DNA of 64,000 bases from Penelope pileata. Taxonomy: Eukaryota; Chordata; Aves; Galliformes; Cracidae. Both the position numbers and the translations under genes were made by a program. The notes under the pieces were generated by a model, which worked only from the letters and a program-made list of their open reading frames with translations, had not been told where the DNA came from and did not search any database. The stretch covers positions 2,027,463 through 2,091,462 of the forward strand of contig WBMW01005037.1 in NCBI GenBank assembly GCA_013396635.1, in the 5' to 3' direction. The stretch's first letter is position 1. Each line of letters starts with the position of its first letter. Below, piece by piece: positions 13,601 through 27,230 of this stretch.

Positions 13601-16600
13601 CCCATGCAGACTCCAAGGAGTTAATTGACCCAGCACCTCACACTGGCCTCCTCCATCAGACTTTGAGCCAATCTCCAATGCTGGCTCCAGCCAGCTGCTT
13701 TGGGATGAGGGCCAAAGAAATTTAGAACAGAAAAGAAACCAACCCACTGGCAAAATATCTTCCTCACACCAGTCATCTGGTGGCTGGATTAAGCCTCAAA
13801 GCAGAGGTTACATAAAGATGCATTCAGTAATGACTCCTCAGCAGCTGCACCAGAAATGAATCTGACATTTGGCCTATTAGTCTCATTTGCAGTCTTATCC
13901 TGTAGCATTTAGTTCCACATGTTCATTTTGCACTTTAAGTAATAATAGAAAAATACAATTCTGAGAAGAGGAGATGCAGTCAGGACTTGTCTTTGCCATG
14001 GTTTGCAGCACAGTGCCACGACCTTCTCAGTACGTCCTGTTCTGGGATGGTTTCCTGAAGAGCTGTGTGGATTTGGGTGGTGGCCTTGCAGCTTCCAGTT
14101 AGGCCTGGAACCTGCAGCTCTGAAGCCCACCTGGGGCACACTGGGATCTGACCTGCTCCACACATGGGGGTTTAAATTTGCCAAAGAAATACTGGCAATG
14201 AGAGAAGGCCTCCCCTATCTCCTCTCCAGCCGTGTTAGGTTTGCAACTATTCTCTCTGCTCCTGCCTTTTCCTGGTCCTCACTTGAGCCATCATGTGCTT
14301 CCATTCTCTACATGTATTTACCTCTGATTTACCTTCATGGTTTCTGAGGAGACAGGTCAGTATTCTGAAAGCAGATCCCCTGAGATCCTTGGAGCTGTCA
14401 GATCTCCCAACAGCTCCTCTGCTCCATCTCCCCCAACAAAATGGCTTTTCTCCAAAGAGGTGTCCCCACTCCTCAGGATGACACCTGTAATTCTACAGAA
14501 AGAGCAGCAGAGAGCACAGTATTACTATACAAATATCAAGCAGGCCCTTTTAAGCAGTCTGCAAGCCTATGTGTAAATAACAACCTCAATCTCTCTTAGG
14601 GAAGCTCATAGTTTCCCATATTTCAAGACCTAGGGTGATGTTGCTCCAGCAGCCCTATGCACCCACTGCAGCACAGGTAGCCCTATCTCAGCTGGATTTA
14701 ATGCACCTGGAGGGGTTGGCTGGGGGTGGAGACATCCAAGATAACAAGGTCCACCTGGGAACTTCTTGTAGCTGCTCTTTTCCATGAAAACCCCACGCTC
14801 CCAGTGCTGGGCTGAGCCAACTCTTCCTAATGGTCCCTTGTGCCTGGCTGCAGCTGCAGTTCCCAGCTAGTTCAGCCCTTGTGTCCATCTTACACGGAGA
14901 GTGACCTGGCTTAAACCTTCAGGCACGGGAACTGCTCACGCCAATATAAACACAATTGTTCCCAGTTCTCAAGCTTCCCTTGAAAAAAATAGCTGTGAGC
15001 ATCTCCACTTATCATTCTTTCATTGCTGTCCCTTTCTGCCTTTATCTGAGCCATTTATATTTTGTCCTCACAATACAGAAAAGAAAAAGAAAAAAGGTGA
15101 TACACACATTGATAGAGAGTGAATGGGATCTTTCTTACCCTCTGGACAGATTTGTTCTCCTTCCTCCTCCAGCACTTCACATCCTCAGCTCTCCATTTCC
15201 CTTTCATTGTACACATCCTTAGCAATGGATGGACCCTGCACATGTACTGAGGAACACGCAGTGCTGTGGAGAAACCAGCAGCCACACTCAGACCATGCAG
15301 GCTGGGCTAAGAAAACACCTACAGATCACAGAGGTCCTTCTCAGAATGATAAGCTTGTCCAGGATGGAGGCTGCAGTTCCCTAAACACAACTGGTGTTCA
15401 CGGGTGCCCAACAAGGGCAGACATGGCAATGTGCTCCCATTCAGGCTGGGAACATGCAACGACCACATCGCTCCCAATTCACACTGCATTCCTGTTCCTG
15501 TCCTGCTGGCATTCAGCTTATGATCCGGGGGAGGAAATGTAATTAATGGAGGACACAGCTGGGGTGCAACAAATCTGTTTGTATGGTGTATTTGTGCTTT
15601 CCCCAAAGCACGAGCAAAAGAAAAACAAACAAAAGTATTCGGCCAGCATGAAAGAGGCGTTCCACAAAATACAAATGCACTTCCCTCCTTCAAAGACAGA
15701 AACTGCAGAGAAATGACTGAAATTTTCTCGGGTCTAGCAGTACTGTAAAGAGTCTGAGACCTTCTTGAATAGTCCCAAGATCATAAATCAGTGAAATAAG
15801 CCTACAAACAAAACTCTGCTTCTTGATTTGCCTTGGTCGTGCTGTTCAAGTGCAGCAGAGGGAGATAATTTCAGTGGTCCTCAAGACACTGCCTGGTCGG
15901 CACCTTTTCCTTGTAGCTCATGCAATCACCCTGATTAGGAGCTGCGTAGCTGGGTCTCCTGGAGCAGCAGGGGAGATGCAGGAGAGCCTTCAAAACCTTG
16001 CTTGGTTTTGAGAGGTCAGCTACATTTCCACAGCTGCAAATCTTGAAGGAAAGATGGAGATCTCTCCAGCCCACTTCACAGCCTGATGAGAAGAGGGGCA
16101 GGCGCTGCCTCCTGGGAAGGATTGCCGTGGAAATAGGGGCTTAAGAGGATATTACAGCATTAACTGGCTCAAGAGAAAGCCCAGTGCTTTGCTAAGTGTA
16201 ACGATTTGAATTACAGCCTGTGTGCTTGATTTCACTGCAGTCGCAATGGGATCTGTGGTAGTTGCATTCCCCAGCCACTCTCTCCCATCCCAATTCCAGA
16301 AAAAAATTCATTTCTTCAGCACAGAGCCCCTGCCTCCTGGAAAGGCTTCACGGTAAAGTCCTGCCAGTACAATAATGCTGAAAACCCACCCTGCTAAATG
16401 CCATCACTGTACCCAGACCTGGTTTTCGTGTGGATCAGGTGCTGGATTCTGCCCCTCTTTGTGGGCACTGCTTCAGACTGCAATTAGTTTGTGCAAACCA
16501 GAAAAAATAAAGATAAAATATCTGTGCTGCCACAGCTTAACATTGCAATTTGGGGAGGAACTGCCACATTTTCTCAGTAAACTGAGGAATGTTCCAAACT

Positions 16601-18937
16601 CCAGCTTTAAAGTTCAGATCCCCAGAGAGATTGTTAGATTTTAATTGCTACCTTAATCAACATTTATTAGTGCTAACCAAAGCTGCTTACAGATTTAAAA
16701 TTCAACCCATTTGTCAACTACTAATTATTTTAAGCAGACAAGCTGTTATTTTACCAACTATACTAAACGTGACTTTTCAGCATATATGAAATATTACAAA
16801 TAGCTTCAGAAATTTTGTTCCTGAAGCGTAATTCAACAGATAAATCGTTCTTTGCTGCGATCTCACTTGTCTCAGGTGTCTGCAATATCTCTCACCCCCT
16901 TCTACCTCCATCTCACCTGGCAGAAAGAGTGAAAGCAGAATCAGGTCCCTTGTGTTTCAGGAGGAGAATGATTTGTTCTTTCCATTTGATTCTAAATTAA
17001 CTCTCCTTTGAATCCTTCTGTGGCTTGTGTGCATCATGCATCAGGCTGAAGGCTTTATGGCTGGCGTGGTTTATAGCAAAGTCTCTGCCTCAAATCTCCA
17101 GGATTGTCTGGGGGCTGGAGCTGATTTATTAATTGCCCTGCACTCTCACTCTCTCTGATGAGCACGTGCCTGCCTGTCACCTAGCTCATCCCACCTTGGG
17201 CTGCATCCCTTCACTCTGGGCTGCATTCCCATTTCCCGGCTCTTCTCCATCAGCAGAGGGGCTCCAGCCCCTCTTGCACGGAGCAAGACCCCACGTGCCC
17301 GTGGTGACACCATGCACTGGTGGCCCCAACGGGAGCAGAACAGACTCACGTGTTTCCCTAGTGTGATCCATCTGCCACACACTGCCAAGAGTGTGGGAAG
17401 AGAGAAAGAGATCACCACTTGATTTAACTCTTGGCTGATCATCACAGCTAGAAATCTTTGCCTCTTATATATACTGCTGTGCTCGTGCCTTTTGCTTACT
17501 TTGAAAAATCTGGCTAGAAATTCCCAAGCTGGCCTGGTCCCTTTAAGTGATTTAATATATACGGAGGCTGAAGCCATCCATTTTGATTATCAGGGCTGAA
17601 ATGACTCAATATTACCAAATGATAGAGCAAGAAAAGTTGGGGGATAATTGAGTGTCACCATGGTTTGATTATTTTTTGACACACTCTGTGAGACAGTATC
17701 CAAGTAGAATAGTCTCATTCATTACAATGCCTATCCCAAGCGTGAACTGAAGAAGTACAGAAGAACAAGCAGACATTAGAGAAGCGAGGCTTGCAAAAAC
17801 AGCTGCTGTGATTAATTTACGTGGCAATACACCAGCAAGACATAGGCGTAGTCTTCACCCTCATTAAGTCTGCAGCAGCTGCTTCTGCACCCATCCCAGC
17901 TGCAAAACCCACACAGCAGGAGCAGTGGATGTACTGAGTGCTTGCAGCCATGGCTAACAGCATAGGAAAGAGGGTGATTTTCTTGGTTTTGACAAGGATG
18001 TCATTAGCTACCCTCAACAGTGAGCACCGAGCTGGGGAGGCACTTCCCATGGATGAACATCCCCCCTGATGTGCACTGCACTGTGGAAAAGATATGCAAG
18101 AAGATGGACAGAAAATAACTGCAAAAACTGGATTGCTATTACTCAGATGTCAGAAGCATGAGGCACTGGATGAACATTTATTGAAATATTTAGAGGGCTG
18201 ACAAGCAGCAGAGCTGGAGGAAAGGAAATATATTGTGGTAGGTGCTGGGCAATATCTCTGTGGCAAAAGCAAGTTGGAACCCAAATAGCAGCAGATAGTG
18301 AGAACCAAAATCCAACTGCGTGCGTAAATTATTTAAAGCATATTTCCAACCTGTCATATAAAGCTGAAGCATTACTTCCCCTTCAGTAGAATATGGCTGG
18401 CGAGGAGGGTGAGGGGGAAGAGTTACAGAGACCTGCACATTCAAAGGGAAAATCGAGAACATTATTCACTGAGTTTTTGTTCAACCAAAAATATTGCCCT
18501 AAATAGTGTGACGGGTAGCTAGATCTGAGAAGCAAAGCTGAGGGCAGTAAGCACTGACAGCAGACAAATTAACTTCGTTCTTGTTTCAAGCAAACTGAGT
18601 AAATGTAATTAATTTACCTTGTAGCTCAGTGCACCAATTGCAGGAAACTAAGAAGGCCTGAAGGAGGAAGGAGTCAGGACTGGAATCTTTCAGGTTAATG
18701 ATGATGTGACGGAGGACCAGCAGTGCTGCTCTGTCACTTCTTCGTTCCTCACCAGGAACGGGGAGGCAGCAGTCATCCTGGGCCAAGCCCCTGACATTTC
18801 ATCCTCCACACATCCCTCAAGTCAGTGACAGGAGTGCTGAGACTGGGTCAGGTAAGATGTCCAACTGCCCCAACTCTGTCTTCATCATCCTCATCAAGTG
18901 CAATCCTTGGGAAGTTGTTTTGGTTGGTTTAGAGGGC

Positions 18938-18955
18938 TTTTTTTTTTTTTTTTTT
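18938..18955 (+). repeat. T18 homopolymer run
   Basis: Eighteen consecutive T residues in intron 1, following a G/T-rich stretch (GTTGTTTTGGTTGG). If it is a retroposon poly(A) tail, the element would be on the minus strand, to the right of the run. I could not recognise an element body or target-site duplication there. Confidence 0.85.
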
Positions 18956-20679
18956 GGTAACAAGGCATTCTGCATCACACTTGGCAAACCTTAAAACCTT
19001 CCCATGAGCCCAGTTCTCCAGCATGTTCTTTCTAGGATTTCCTGAATTTCACAGCTTTTCTCTGCCTTTGGGAGCCACAATCACAAGAGCCATTCAAGTT
19101 TGAGAGTGGTGTCCTAAAGATTCAGAGAGGAGCAAGTTTTCTCTTATGAATATTTATAATGAAGGAGGGTTTCTGACATTTAGCACAATAATGAGGAGCT
19201 CTGATGTCCCCGGGGAGTTTGATACTTAGGTATTACCCTTGTGTACAATTAGGAATAACAAGCCTTATATCAAACACTTATGTGTGAATCATACCTTTCA
19301 GCTACTACTTATGACAAATCTGAAAATACCTTAGGCCACAGGATTATAACTATGCATAGAAATGAGGCTAAATGATCTTATCAGGTACCCAGTCAAGCTC
19401 AGGAATGCCACCATTATTCAGTGCTGTGACATCTTTGCCACCCTGCCATAAGCAAGAGACACATTTGAGCTGTTCTGCATCAGATGTTGTTCTTTATGAA
19501 CAAGTGATTTCTCCATGGAGGGAGATTTATGAATGGGAAAGCTGGAGGAATGTTTTTGCCGTAGAGATATGCTGGATTTTTTGTCAGTATGCAATTTATT
19601 TCCATCTGTTCTGTATCTGATTAATTCCTGCAGAGCGTGTGATTAACTTAACTTCTCAAGCTCGTTAGCTGTGCTGCACTCCCGTTATAGTTCATCAGTG
19701 CAGGACCACACACAGGCTTAAAAATCTCACATGTTGACTATTTTTCATGTTCTGATCCACACTTGCTCATCATCCTCTTGTGATGTCCCTGAATCTAAAG
19801 AGAGAAGGCATGTTACCAGGAACACATCACACGTCTGCGTTAGCCCAGAATGAAAATGAAAATGGAGTTTAGGTGGAAGGAGGTACAGCACAGACTGAAA
19901 GCAGTGCTGTCACTGTTAGCCATGTGGTAACATGCATTTTCTTCTGATCAAAATATCTACCAATACAAAAGCTAAAACTGCTTAATAGCAGCAAGCTGCC
20001 ACAACTCACACAAATCTTTGGAGTCACCCTCTGAGCTGAGTGGTTTTCCCTTAGTGACTAGAAGAAGGCCAGTGAATGGATGTGTCAGTAGCAGAGGCTC
20101 ACATGTCCTTGCCACGCAATTAATGGTCAGCCTCACTGATGTAATGGGCGCAGGGCAGTAGCATCTCAGGGACAAGACCCAGTCTGGTCACTGGGGAGCA
20201 TCCATCAGATCCATCTGACAAGTCTGTCACCAGGCTTTGTGTGCTCTTTTCACCTAAGCACCAGTACCTGCAGCCTCCTAATTCCAGACCCTATCCAAAA
20301 CAAGAAGAAAGCTGAGAGTCCTGCAGAATACAGAGGTTTGGCCAATTTGGGCTCATGCAGTTGATGCCAGCTGAGCTCAGCAATACCCACTGAGTTATTT
20401 AATGAAAAGTGGGTTGAGCAGGATACACCTGCATTTGGATTTTTTCTCTGTTGTCTTTTCCCCTGAAGGACACACCTGAAGGCCTGCTCACCTTGGTGTT
20501 CAGTCTGAGCTCAGACCCACGTCCCAGCTCCCAGAGGTTCGGCTGCTCTGACTCCATCCTCCCCCACCCCTGCGCAGCTCTGTCCTAGCTCCAACGCTCA
20601 TCTCTTTAATTTGAAGATGACTGTAACATTTTGACATCAAATTCCTGTGCCTATATGAGCAGCATTTCACGTCATCACA

Positions 20680-20721
20680 ACCTTTATTTATTTATAACCT
20701 TTATTTATTTATAAAGGTTAT
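20680..20721 (+). repeat. 17-bp tandem duplication that forms an 11-bp perfect hairpin
   Basis: The unit ACCTTTATTTATTTATA occurs twice back to back (20680-20696 and 20697-20713). The second copy runs directly into AAGGTTAT, so 20694-20704 (ATAACCTTTAT) and 20711-20721 (ATAAAGGTTAT) are perfect 11-bp inverted arms around the loop TTATTT. No coding potential or element boundary is visible nearby. Confidence 0.85.
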
Positions 20722-23700
20722 GATACCTCGGGATGATATTTAACACTTCTGTCTCACTGGAGTGGTCAAGGTGCTCCTCAGTCTTTCTGGTCCACACCTA
20801 CAGTCCCAAAAAGTGAACAGTGGAGCGGTTTGAGATGAGATCAGAGCAATTCACACAATCACACTATTACCTTGGATAGGAGGTACGGAGTCCATGCTCC
20901 CTACAGCTGAACAGGAGAACGACAGAGCTTAAGGTGTGATAACAACCAGAGGAATTTGTGGCCATTTCTCAGAGAGTTTTAAAGAGAAAATATTAATTGG
21001 AGTTTTTTTGTCTTTGGTCATTTGCTACGGTAATGATGGGATAATAATGCCCCATCACCCACATCTACATCAGATCCTTACACGCTCATTCTGGTCACCA
21101 GGCAAGGGGGCTCATTTTGCTGCAGGTGAGGATGGTGTCACACCATACCACGCTCTCAGAGCCGTTTCAGATTGCAGCACCCAAAATAAAACGTGACAGG
21201 CAGCCTGCATGAGTTAAACGATAAATGTGCAAAGATCTAGCTCCTGCTGAAGTGCCTTGATAGAGTTCCAAAGCTACACACAGGGTTCAGCACCTGGCCC
21301 TGCTCCTATTTGCCCATTATCTGTGTTTCTGCACCAGGATGCGCTATCTGGGATAAGGACTGGTGGCCCGTGCTGCACTGCATGTCCCCACAGTGTGAGG
21401 TACCCACTCGAGCACTTCCAATTCCTTCCTTTATTCTCTCAATTTCATACTCTTTTAGACTTTCTCTTTATCCTGCAGATTTAATTTAGATATTTATTGG
21501 ATGAATGATCCAAGAGAGAAAAGACTGGAAATACTTTGTACTAGAATCTAATGCTGAATATGCTCTGAACCAAGTCACAATGAAGTTACTAAAATGCCTC
21601 AAGATTTGTCAGAAGAGCTGAATTCCCTTCCTAGGCTGTTTTTCAGCTTCTACATTCCTTCCCGTCCCAGGCACTGGCTATGAAAACAGTTGTTGCTCTT
21701 TCGTCACTTACAGACACAGTCCCTCCTGCCCCACTGTATCTAAGGAACAGCTTTGAGCTGGCAGCTGCTAAATACTTGGCATGGACATTTGGAAAGCTAT
21801 GCAAAGATGGGATTTAATTAGATAGTAATTTATTTATAGGGGTAAAAAAACTTTGAGTATTTCATCAGATACATCCTGTGAACATCAGACCAAGTGCCAA
21901 TGCCAAATGCTTCTTTTGGCGTGCCAGCATCGTGTGCACTTCCCTGCCCTGCTTTGTCTTCCACAAGTTGCTGTGCCCAGGAACGCAGCAGTGTGCTTAT
22001 TAGTGGCTGAAGTTATCCACTGAGTGGTTAAAAAATGCTAATTCCAGTCAACAAGTGAGAAAGCCAGTAATTTTGTCAACTACGTGTAGTAGTCAAATAG
22101 GATTCTTTGGCAGCTGAATGTTGATGTAGAAGGATGTGCTCGTCTGATTGGCATATGCTAACAATACGGCCTCCACAGCCAGGGGGAGGATAATTTACTT
22201 TTCATTTCCATTGGAAATGAGGTGAACCAGAATGTGGTAGATTGTTAAATCCCTGTGATGTTTAATTGATTTGCTCAAAAGCATGATACCTCGCATCCTC
22301 AGTCTCTCCGCCATCACTTCCAGGCAGATCTCCCGAGATGCTTGCTAGCAACTTTGGGGTCTTACAACACAGTGTGTCCTTGAGGTTCAAGGGGTCTCGA
22401 GGCCAGCTGAAGATTCCTGCACTGAGAAATCCAGGCAGAGAGGGAGCATCTCTGCTCTCCGCCACAAAACATTTGTCACAACGAAGAGCTGAAGCTCCCC
22501 TAAATCTCAGTTGTCCCCTCCTCCGCTCTGGGGTCTGCTCCCTGCTGTTGGGGACCCTGGCTCTGTTCCTTGGGACTCCTGGTGCTGGGCACCTCACTGC
22601 TGCCTGCATTTCAAGCTTTATTTACTTTGTGTGACTTTGTTTATTTAGAGAAAAAGCTCACTTGTACAAAAAAAATGAAAAGCATGTTCAAAAAATATTT
22701 ATCTTTGACAGCCTCAATAAAGGAGCTTTTCAGAGAAAAACTCTGTCAAGGGAAATATTATGAACCATTCTGGTTCTTGGCTTTGTTTTATTAAAATACT
22801 TGCAGTGGAGGTATTTTATTTTCTACCATAACTCCATAATTTTTGGCATTTAGCCACTTAAGTGGCCCAAGACCTAATAAAACAGCTACAAACACCTGCT
22901 AGCAGCTTCACAGCCATGCCAGACTGTGGAAACAGCCAAAAACTGGCATTGCAGGGCTCGGACAGTTGGATTTTGATGGCAGCAGAGGTGACTTGCTGCA
23001 GCTGGAGCAGAGCCTTCCTTTTGGGTTCCCTTGGATCGATAAATAGGTCCTGGTCAGGGAACTCAGCATGGGTTTTGTGTGTCTTTTAGTAACAGTCGCT
23101 AATGTTGCAGAAATAAAGAGAAGTAGGTACAGACGGGGTTCATTTTACTTCGGGGTGAGGCACAACTTTGCTTTACATCTGCATAAAATGCATGGAACAA
23201 ATGTATCATTTCCCCTCCTCCTCTTCAGATATATAAAAGGCAAAGTTGGGGCTTGCAGAAGGAGGGAAAATCTCCTTCCAACGGGGCCTTGGAGTCTGTG
23301 TCCCTCCAGAAGTCGCCCTGCAGCACAAGTGAATGAACCTTCACAAAACTTCTGGTTTACATCACACATTTAAGCCCTCTGGGGAGCCACGAGGAGAAGC
23401 TCTGTGCCCATCTCCCCCATTGCCATGGTGAGCGGGCTGATGCTTGCTGCCATCCGTAACCCAGGGAAACCACGGCAGCTGAGCGATGCGAGGGACGGCT
23501 TGGCAGAGGCAAACCACGTCAGCGTGAAGCTCCGCTGAGCCAGGGGAGCAGTTTTCTGTACAAAAGATTTAGAAAGAGTCACAAACCTCAGCTCTGTGTT
23601 CTTCCTTGGTTTCACTTGATTTTGCTGGTCCCTTCCCCTGTGTCTCTCCCACACTATCATTTGGACGGAACAAGACAACTCACATCCTGCTGAATTTCCC

Positions 23701-24981
23701 CGTCTCCTGCTCAGTTAACAACACGAAGTCTGGTTTTTATTGAGCTGACCAAGAGGGGCTGATAACTGCATTTTTTGTGTCCGGCACTTGTCTTCTCATA
23801 AGCTTATGGAGCCCCATCCTCAGAACTTTTCTGTCTTTGGTGTCTGGCAAAATGCTGCCTAATTGCAATGCTTCGTGTGCAGGGGGTCCTGGAGAAACAC
23901 AACCACCTGATCCCGAGTGGTGCTGCTCAGTGGTGCTGGGAGGAAAGGTCGTGGCTTTGTACGAGATGAAGGCTTTGTATGATGACTCAGTCATGAAGAC
24001 TGATCCCATCCTGCAAATGCTGTCATCCTGGTGCCTGAACAGCTTTTAAGACTGCACTGGTCACAGGAGTGACAGCAACACAGATGTGGGTTTAGTGTTC
24101 CATTTATTCCTGCCAGTGGCAACACTGCAGTATTGGATTTTCCTTTTTTTTTTAAATCAGTTTAAATCAGTTTCAATGGAGAGGAAAAACAGCCTGAACT
24201 GCTCTTGGTGACAGCAGAGACAACGCCAGAGCACTCTACTTGTGCATTCAAACAACCTGAATGCAGTAGTTTGGATGCAGTATCACATAAGCCGTCATTT
24301 CCACGATAAGCCAGCATGAAGCCTGAGATTTTCAGATCAAAAATGAACCTGGATACCATCTAAATCCTCCTTCCCAGGGCCAGACTGAATGGCAAAGGTA
24401 TGCAGACTGATCTGTAAAGGTATGCAAGATGCCAAAGGCATGAACACCCCTAGACGTTCACCGGCAACTATAGTTCCACTGACATGAAGAGTGTCAGCAC
24501 TACAGAAAATCCCATTAGACACCCATACAAGTCCTCCTGCTCCTGAAGCCTGTTCAGTTTGTAGCCCTGGGATCCCAGACTAGCTCCTCCCGAAGCAGGA
24601 GGGAACCTTCTGTTGGCTTTGAAGCGGCGTTGGAGGCATCAGCCCCAGCAGTGTGCAGTCACCTGCAAACAAGCGGCAGCGCCGTGCCTGGTGTGCACAA
24701 CCCAGCGAGCAGCTACAGGGAAAGCACCAAGCACAAAGGCTGTGCAGGCAGGAGATCAGATTTTCTTCCTCTTATTGTGCTCAAGTGTTTGTGTTTGAAA
24801 ATGATTTTTTCCATGAATTAAAACTTTCCATCTCTTTGAATTTTGTTAACTATAGGAAGGTTTTGGTGCACATCAGGACAGGATAGAAATCTTTGAATGT
24901 AGCCTTTCATTGAATGTATGCAATTTTTGCACTTATACTGTAACAATTCATGAAAGTCAATGCTATTGTAGACAGTTTCTC

Positions 24982-25040
24982 AAGCTTTTTAAAAACTTTA
25001 CTGTACCATTAAGGTACTGTAAAACTTTAAAGAAAGCTTT
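24982..25040 (+). repeat. Long imperfect hairpin (about 26-bp stem, 5-base loop)
   Basis: The arm at 24982-25007 (starts AAGCTTTTT, ends CTGTACC) pairs with 25013-25040 (starts GGTACTGT, ends AAAGCTTT) around the loop ATTAA, with several mismatches and a small bulge. Length and shape fit either a relic of a palindromic transposable element or a short pre-microRNA-like fold. I do not recognise a known microRNA or transposon terminal repeat. Confidence 0.6.
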
Positions 25041-26569
25041 TTGGGCTTTCTGTAATTGCAGTAGGCAAGGCTAATTTTTAGCTTAGGCAAAGCTATTGAG
25101 TGAAATTCAATGAACTCTGAATTTCAGGTGACAGAGTGAAGCGTTTCCTTTTCCTCATTTGCAAACACTGTTCAGTGGTAGGACAGAAGAACATTCAGCA
25201 GCTAAAGCAGCACAAATAGGAGTGTGGGACTGCAGGGCTCTTTTTGCAGTCGGTCCAGGTAAGCCTGAACAAATCTTTTCACCCCTGTGAGCATCAGCTC
25301 AGCACAGCTGCACTGTGAAGGTTAAATAAAGCAGGTTCTTTACAAGCACAGTTTGCTCTCTCATGAAAATGTGTTATTTTGTGCCAACTGAGAACTTGCT
25401 GCCTGCCACTTAATGATCTTTCTTAACATCTTGAAGCAACTCCAAAAGATATCTCGTCCTTATATGCAGGAGGCTGTGAGATGTGATATCTTTTTGAAAA
25501 CAAGGGAAGCTTAGAAAACTGCCATATATTTGACAACAGAGACCATTAACAGCTTGCAGCGGCAGGGTATATCTAGGGATTTCCTCAGGAAATTGTCCAC
25601 AGTGGAGCTCTATTATTATTACAAGCATAAACCAAGAGTCAATGTTCTCAAACGTGAGCTGCTGGAGATGAAACCCAGCTGGTACTTTTGCTAAATGCAT
25701 CGAGCTCTGGAACACAAGACTGTACAGAGACTTGATCTAACAAAGAAAACTTTGGCAACAACAGCACTGCTTGTCTTCACCAAAAGAGAAGTTGCATCTT
25801 GCTTAAACTTATGAACAAAGAAACTTAAGTGCTTCTGATTGTCAGCGCACCTGCTACCCATATGCTTTTGTGCTTCTCAGTTCTTTGTTTTTTGGATCTC
25901 GTGTTGCATTATGGGGCTTTTGGAGATTCTTTTTTAATTTTTCCATTTATCTCTGGTATTTCTGAATTCCTCCAGAGCAAAGGGGACGTGTATCTGAACT
26001 AGATATTATGGGTACAGCGGATGGCTCGACACTGCAATGATCTCGCAGTGCTGGTGAAAAGGGGATGTCTCCATCCAAGCCAATGGAGCGCCCTTTGGTA
26101 GGTGAGGTTTCCTGGCTTTTGGTCTGCACAGGAACACAGGGTTGGCTCAGGGTGCAGGGTCACTTCTGTATTTTAAGGCACTGAGCTACAAGAGATGTAG
26201 CTGTTGGGGTGTAAAAAGTTGGCATGCCTTGTAACCCTACCACAGGGCAAAGCCCCCTATAACCTTTCATGTTTTATCCTCTTCTTGTTGCTGTTGTTCT
26301 ATTGCTTTTAATAAAATTCCTTCCACAGTGATTCGTAGCACATAGTTCAATGGTTAATATTTTGAGATTTTAAAACTTTGAGGCTTTAAGGGGCTTTCTG
26401 CCCAGCACCTCCTCGTGTCAGTGACATGCCGAGCCTCCTCCTGAGTCACCCAGCAGCGAGGGCGAGCCCCGTGGGCACCTGGCTGATCTTTTTCTCTGGT
26501 TGCTCTTTGTTAAACTCAGCTCCAACAGGTTTTGAGGCAGTGCAGGAGGCCCTCACAAAGGCTTCCTGC

Positions 26570-26790
26570 TTTAATTTGACACGAATAGTGACTTCCACTT
26601 GAATCAATCACTGCTTAATTTGATCCTCCATTTAATTTTATCAAAACAGTAGTAATCAAATAATTTGTACTAAAACCATTATAAGTTCCACTTGTTTATT
26701 CAGATCAATTTTAATCCTTTCAGGCTCAAGGTTTATTGGATAATTTGATTACTGGGTAACAAAAAGCTGTCATTAAATCTACAAGAAAAG
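26570..26790 (+). promoter_or_regulatory. Candidate regulatory cluster: TAAT/ATCAA motifs with a spaced inverted repeat
   Basis: This AT-rich stretch is packed with homeodomain-type cores (TTAATTTGA, AATCAATCA, TTTAATTTTATCAAA, AGTAATCAAATAAT, ATAATTTGATTACT). Two of these, 26651-26664 and 26740-26753, form an inverted repeat matching at 13 of 14 positions with a 75-base spacer. It ends about 440 bases before exon 2. Dense motifs of this kind are common in conserved non-coding enhancers, but enhancer activity is inference, and AT-rich intron sequence yields such cores by chance. Confidence 0.3.
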
Positions 26791-27230
26791 GCCAGAGCAC
26801 AAACTGGAAGTTAAAAAGATCCCGAGTAGGGCTCATAATAAAGAAAAAATACAAAAACATACTGTTATTTAGAAGTCATGCTCTGCACAAGGAACGCTAA
26901 GAAGCATTCTGCCACCAGCAAGGTACAAAGATAACGGCGTGTTTTGGTCATGACACTTCTGGCAATGAACTGCCCTGAAAAGGGGAAGACAACATAACTG
27001 GGTGCAAGTGAATTTGCCTTTTTTGAGTGTTGACCCAGCTGAATGAATGCATGTCAGCAGGGTCTGAGCTTTCCCTCTGCGCAATAAGGCTTCAAAATCA
27101 AAGGCAAAGAATAAGAGAAGGGAAAATATTTCCATTGAGTGCTGCTTCTCTTGCTGTGAGAAATAAAGCACAATCTCTTGCCTCGTTGACCATTCCCCTA
27201 CCTTGACCGTGCCTCATCTCTCCTCCTCAG

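Larger units (their letters stand above)
1..27230 (+). other. NTSR1: Probable intron 1 of NTSR1 (3' part), no coding exon seen
   Basis: No open frame here looks like a GPCR segment. The missing first coding exon of this receptor (extracellular N-terminus through TM4, several hundred bases without a break) would be obvious as a long open frame and is absent, so it should lie upstream of base 1. The longest open frames (for example 157 codons at 2137-2610 on the minus strand and 155 codons at 81-548) have low-complexity, Cys/Ser/Pro/Trp-rich translations typical of chance reading of G+C-rich DNA. The stretch ends in a pyrimidine-rich tract and an AG acceptor directly before exon 2. Hairpins, homopolymer runs and a motif cluster inside it are listed separately. 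That this is intron rather than intergenic DNA plus an unrelated transcript is inference from the gene structure. Confidence 0.7.

Noticed and set aside
24153..24172. Short tandem TTTAAATCAG x2
   Set aside because: Only two copies of a 10-base unit; ordinary replication slippage.
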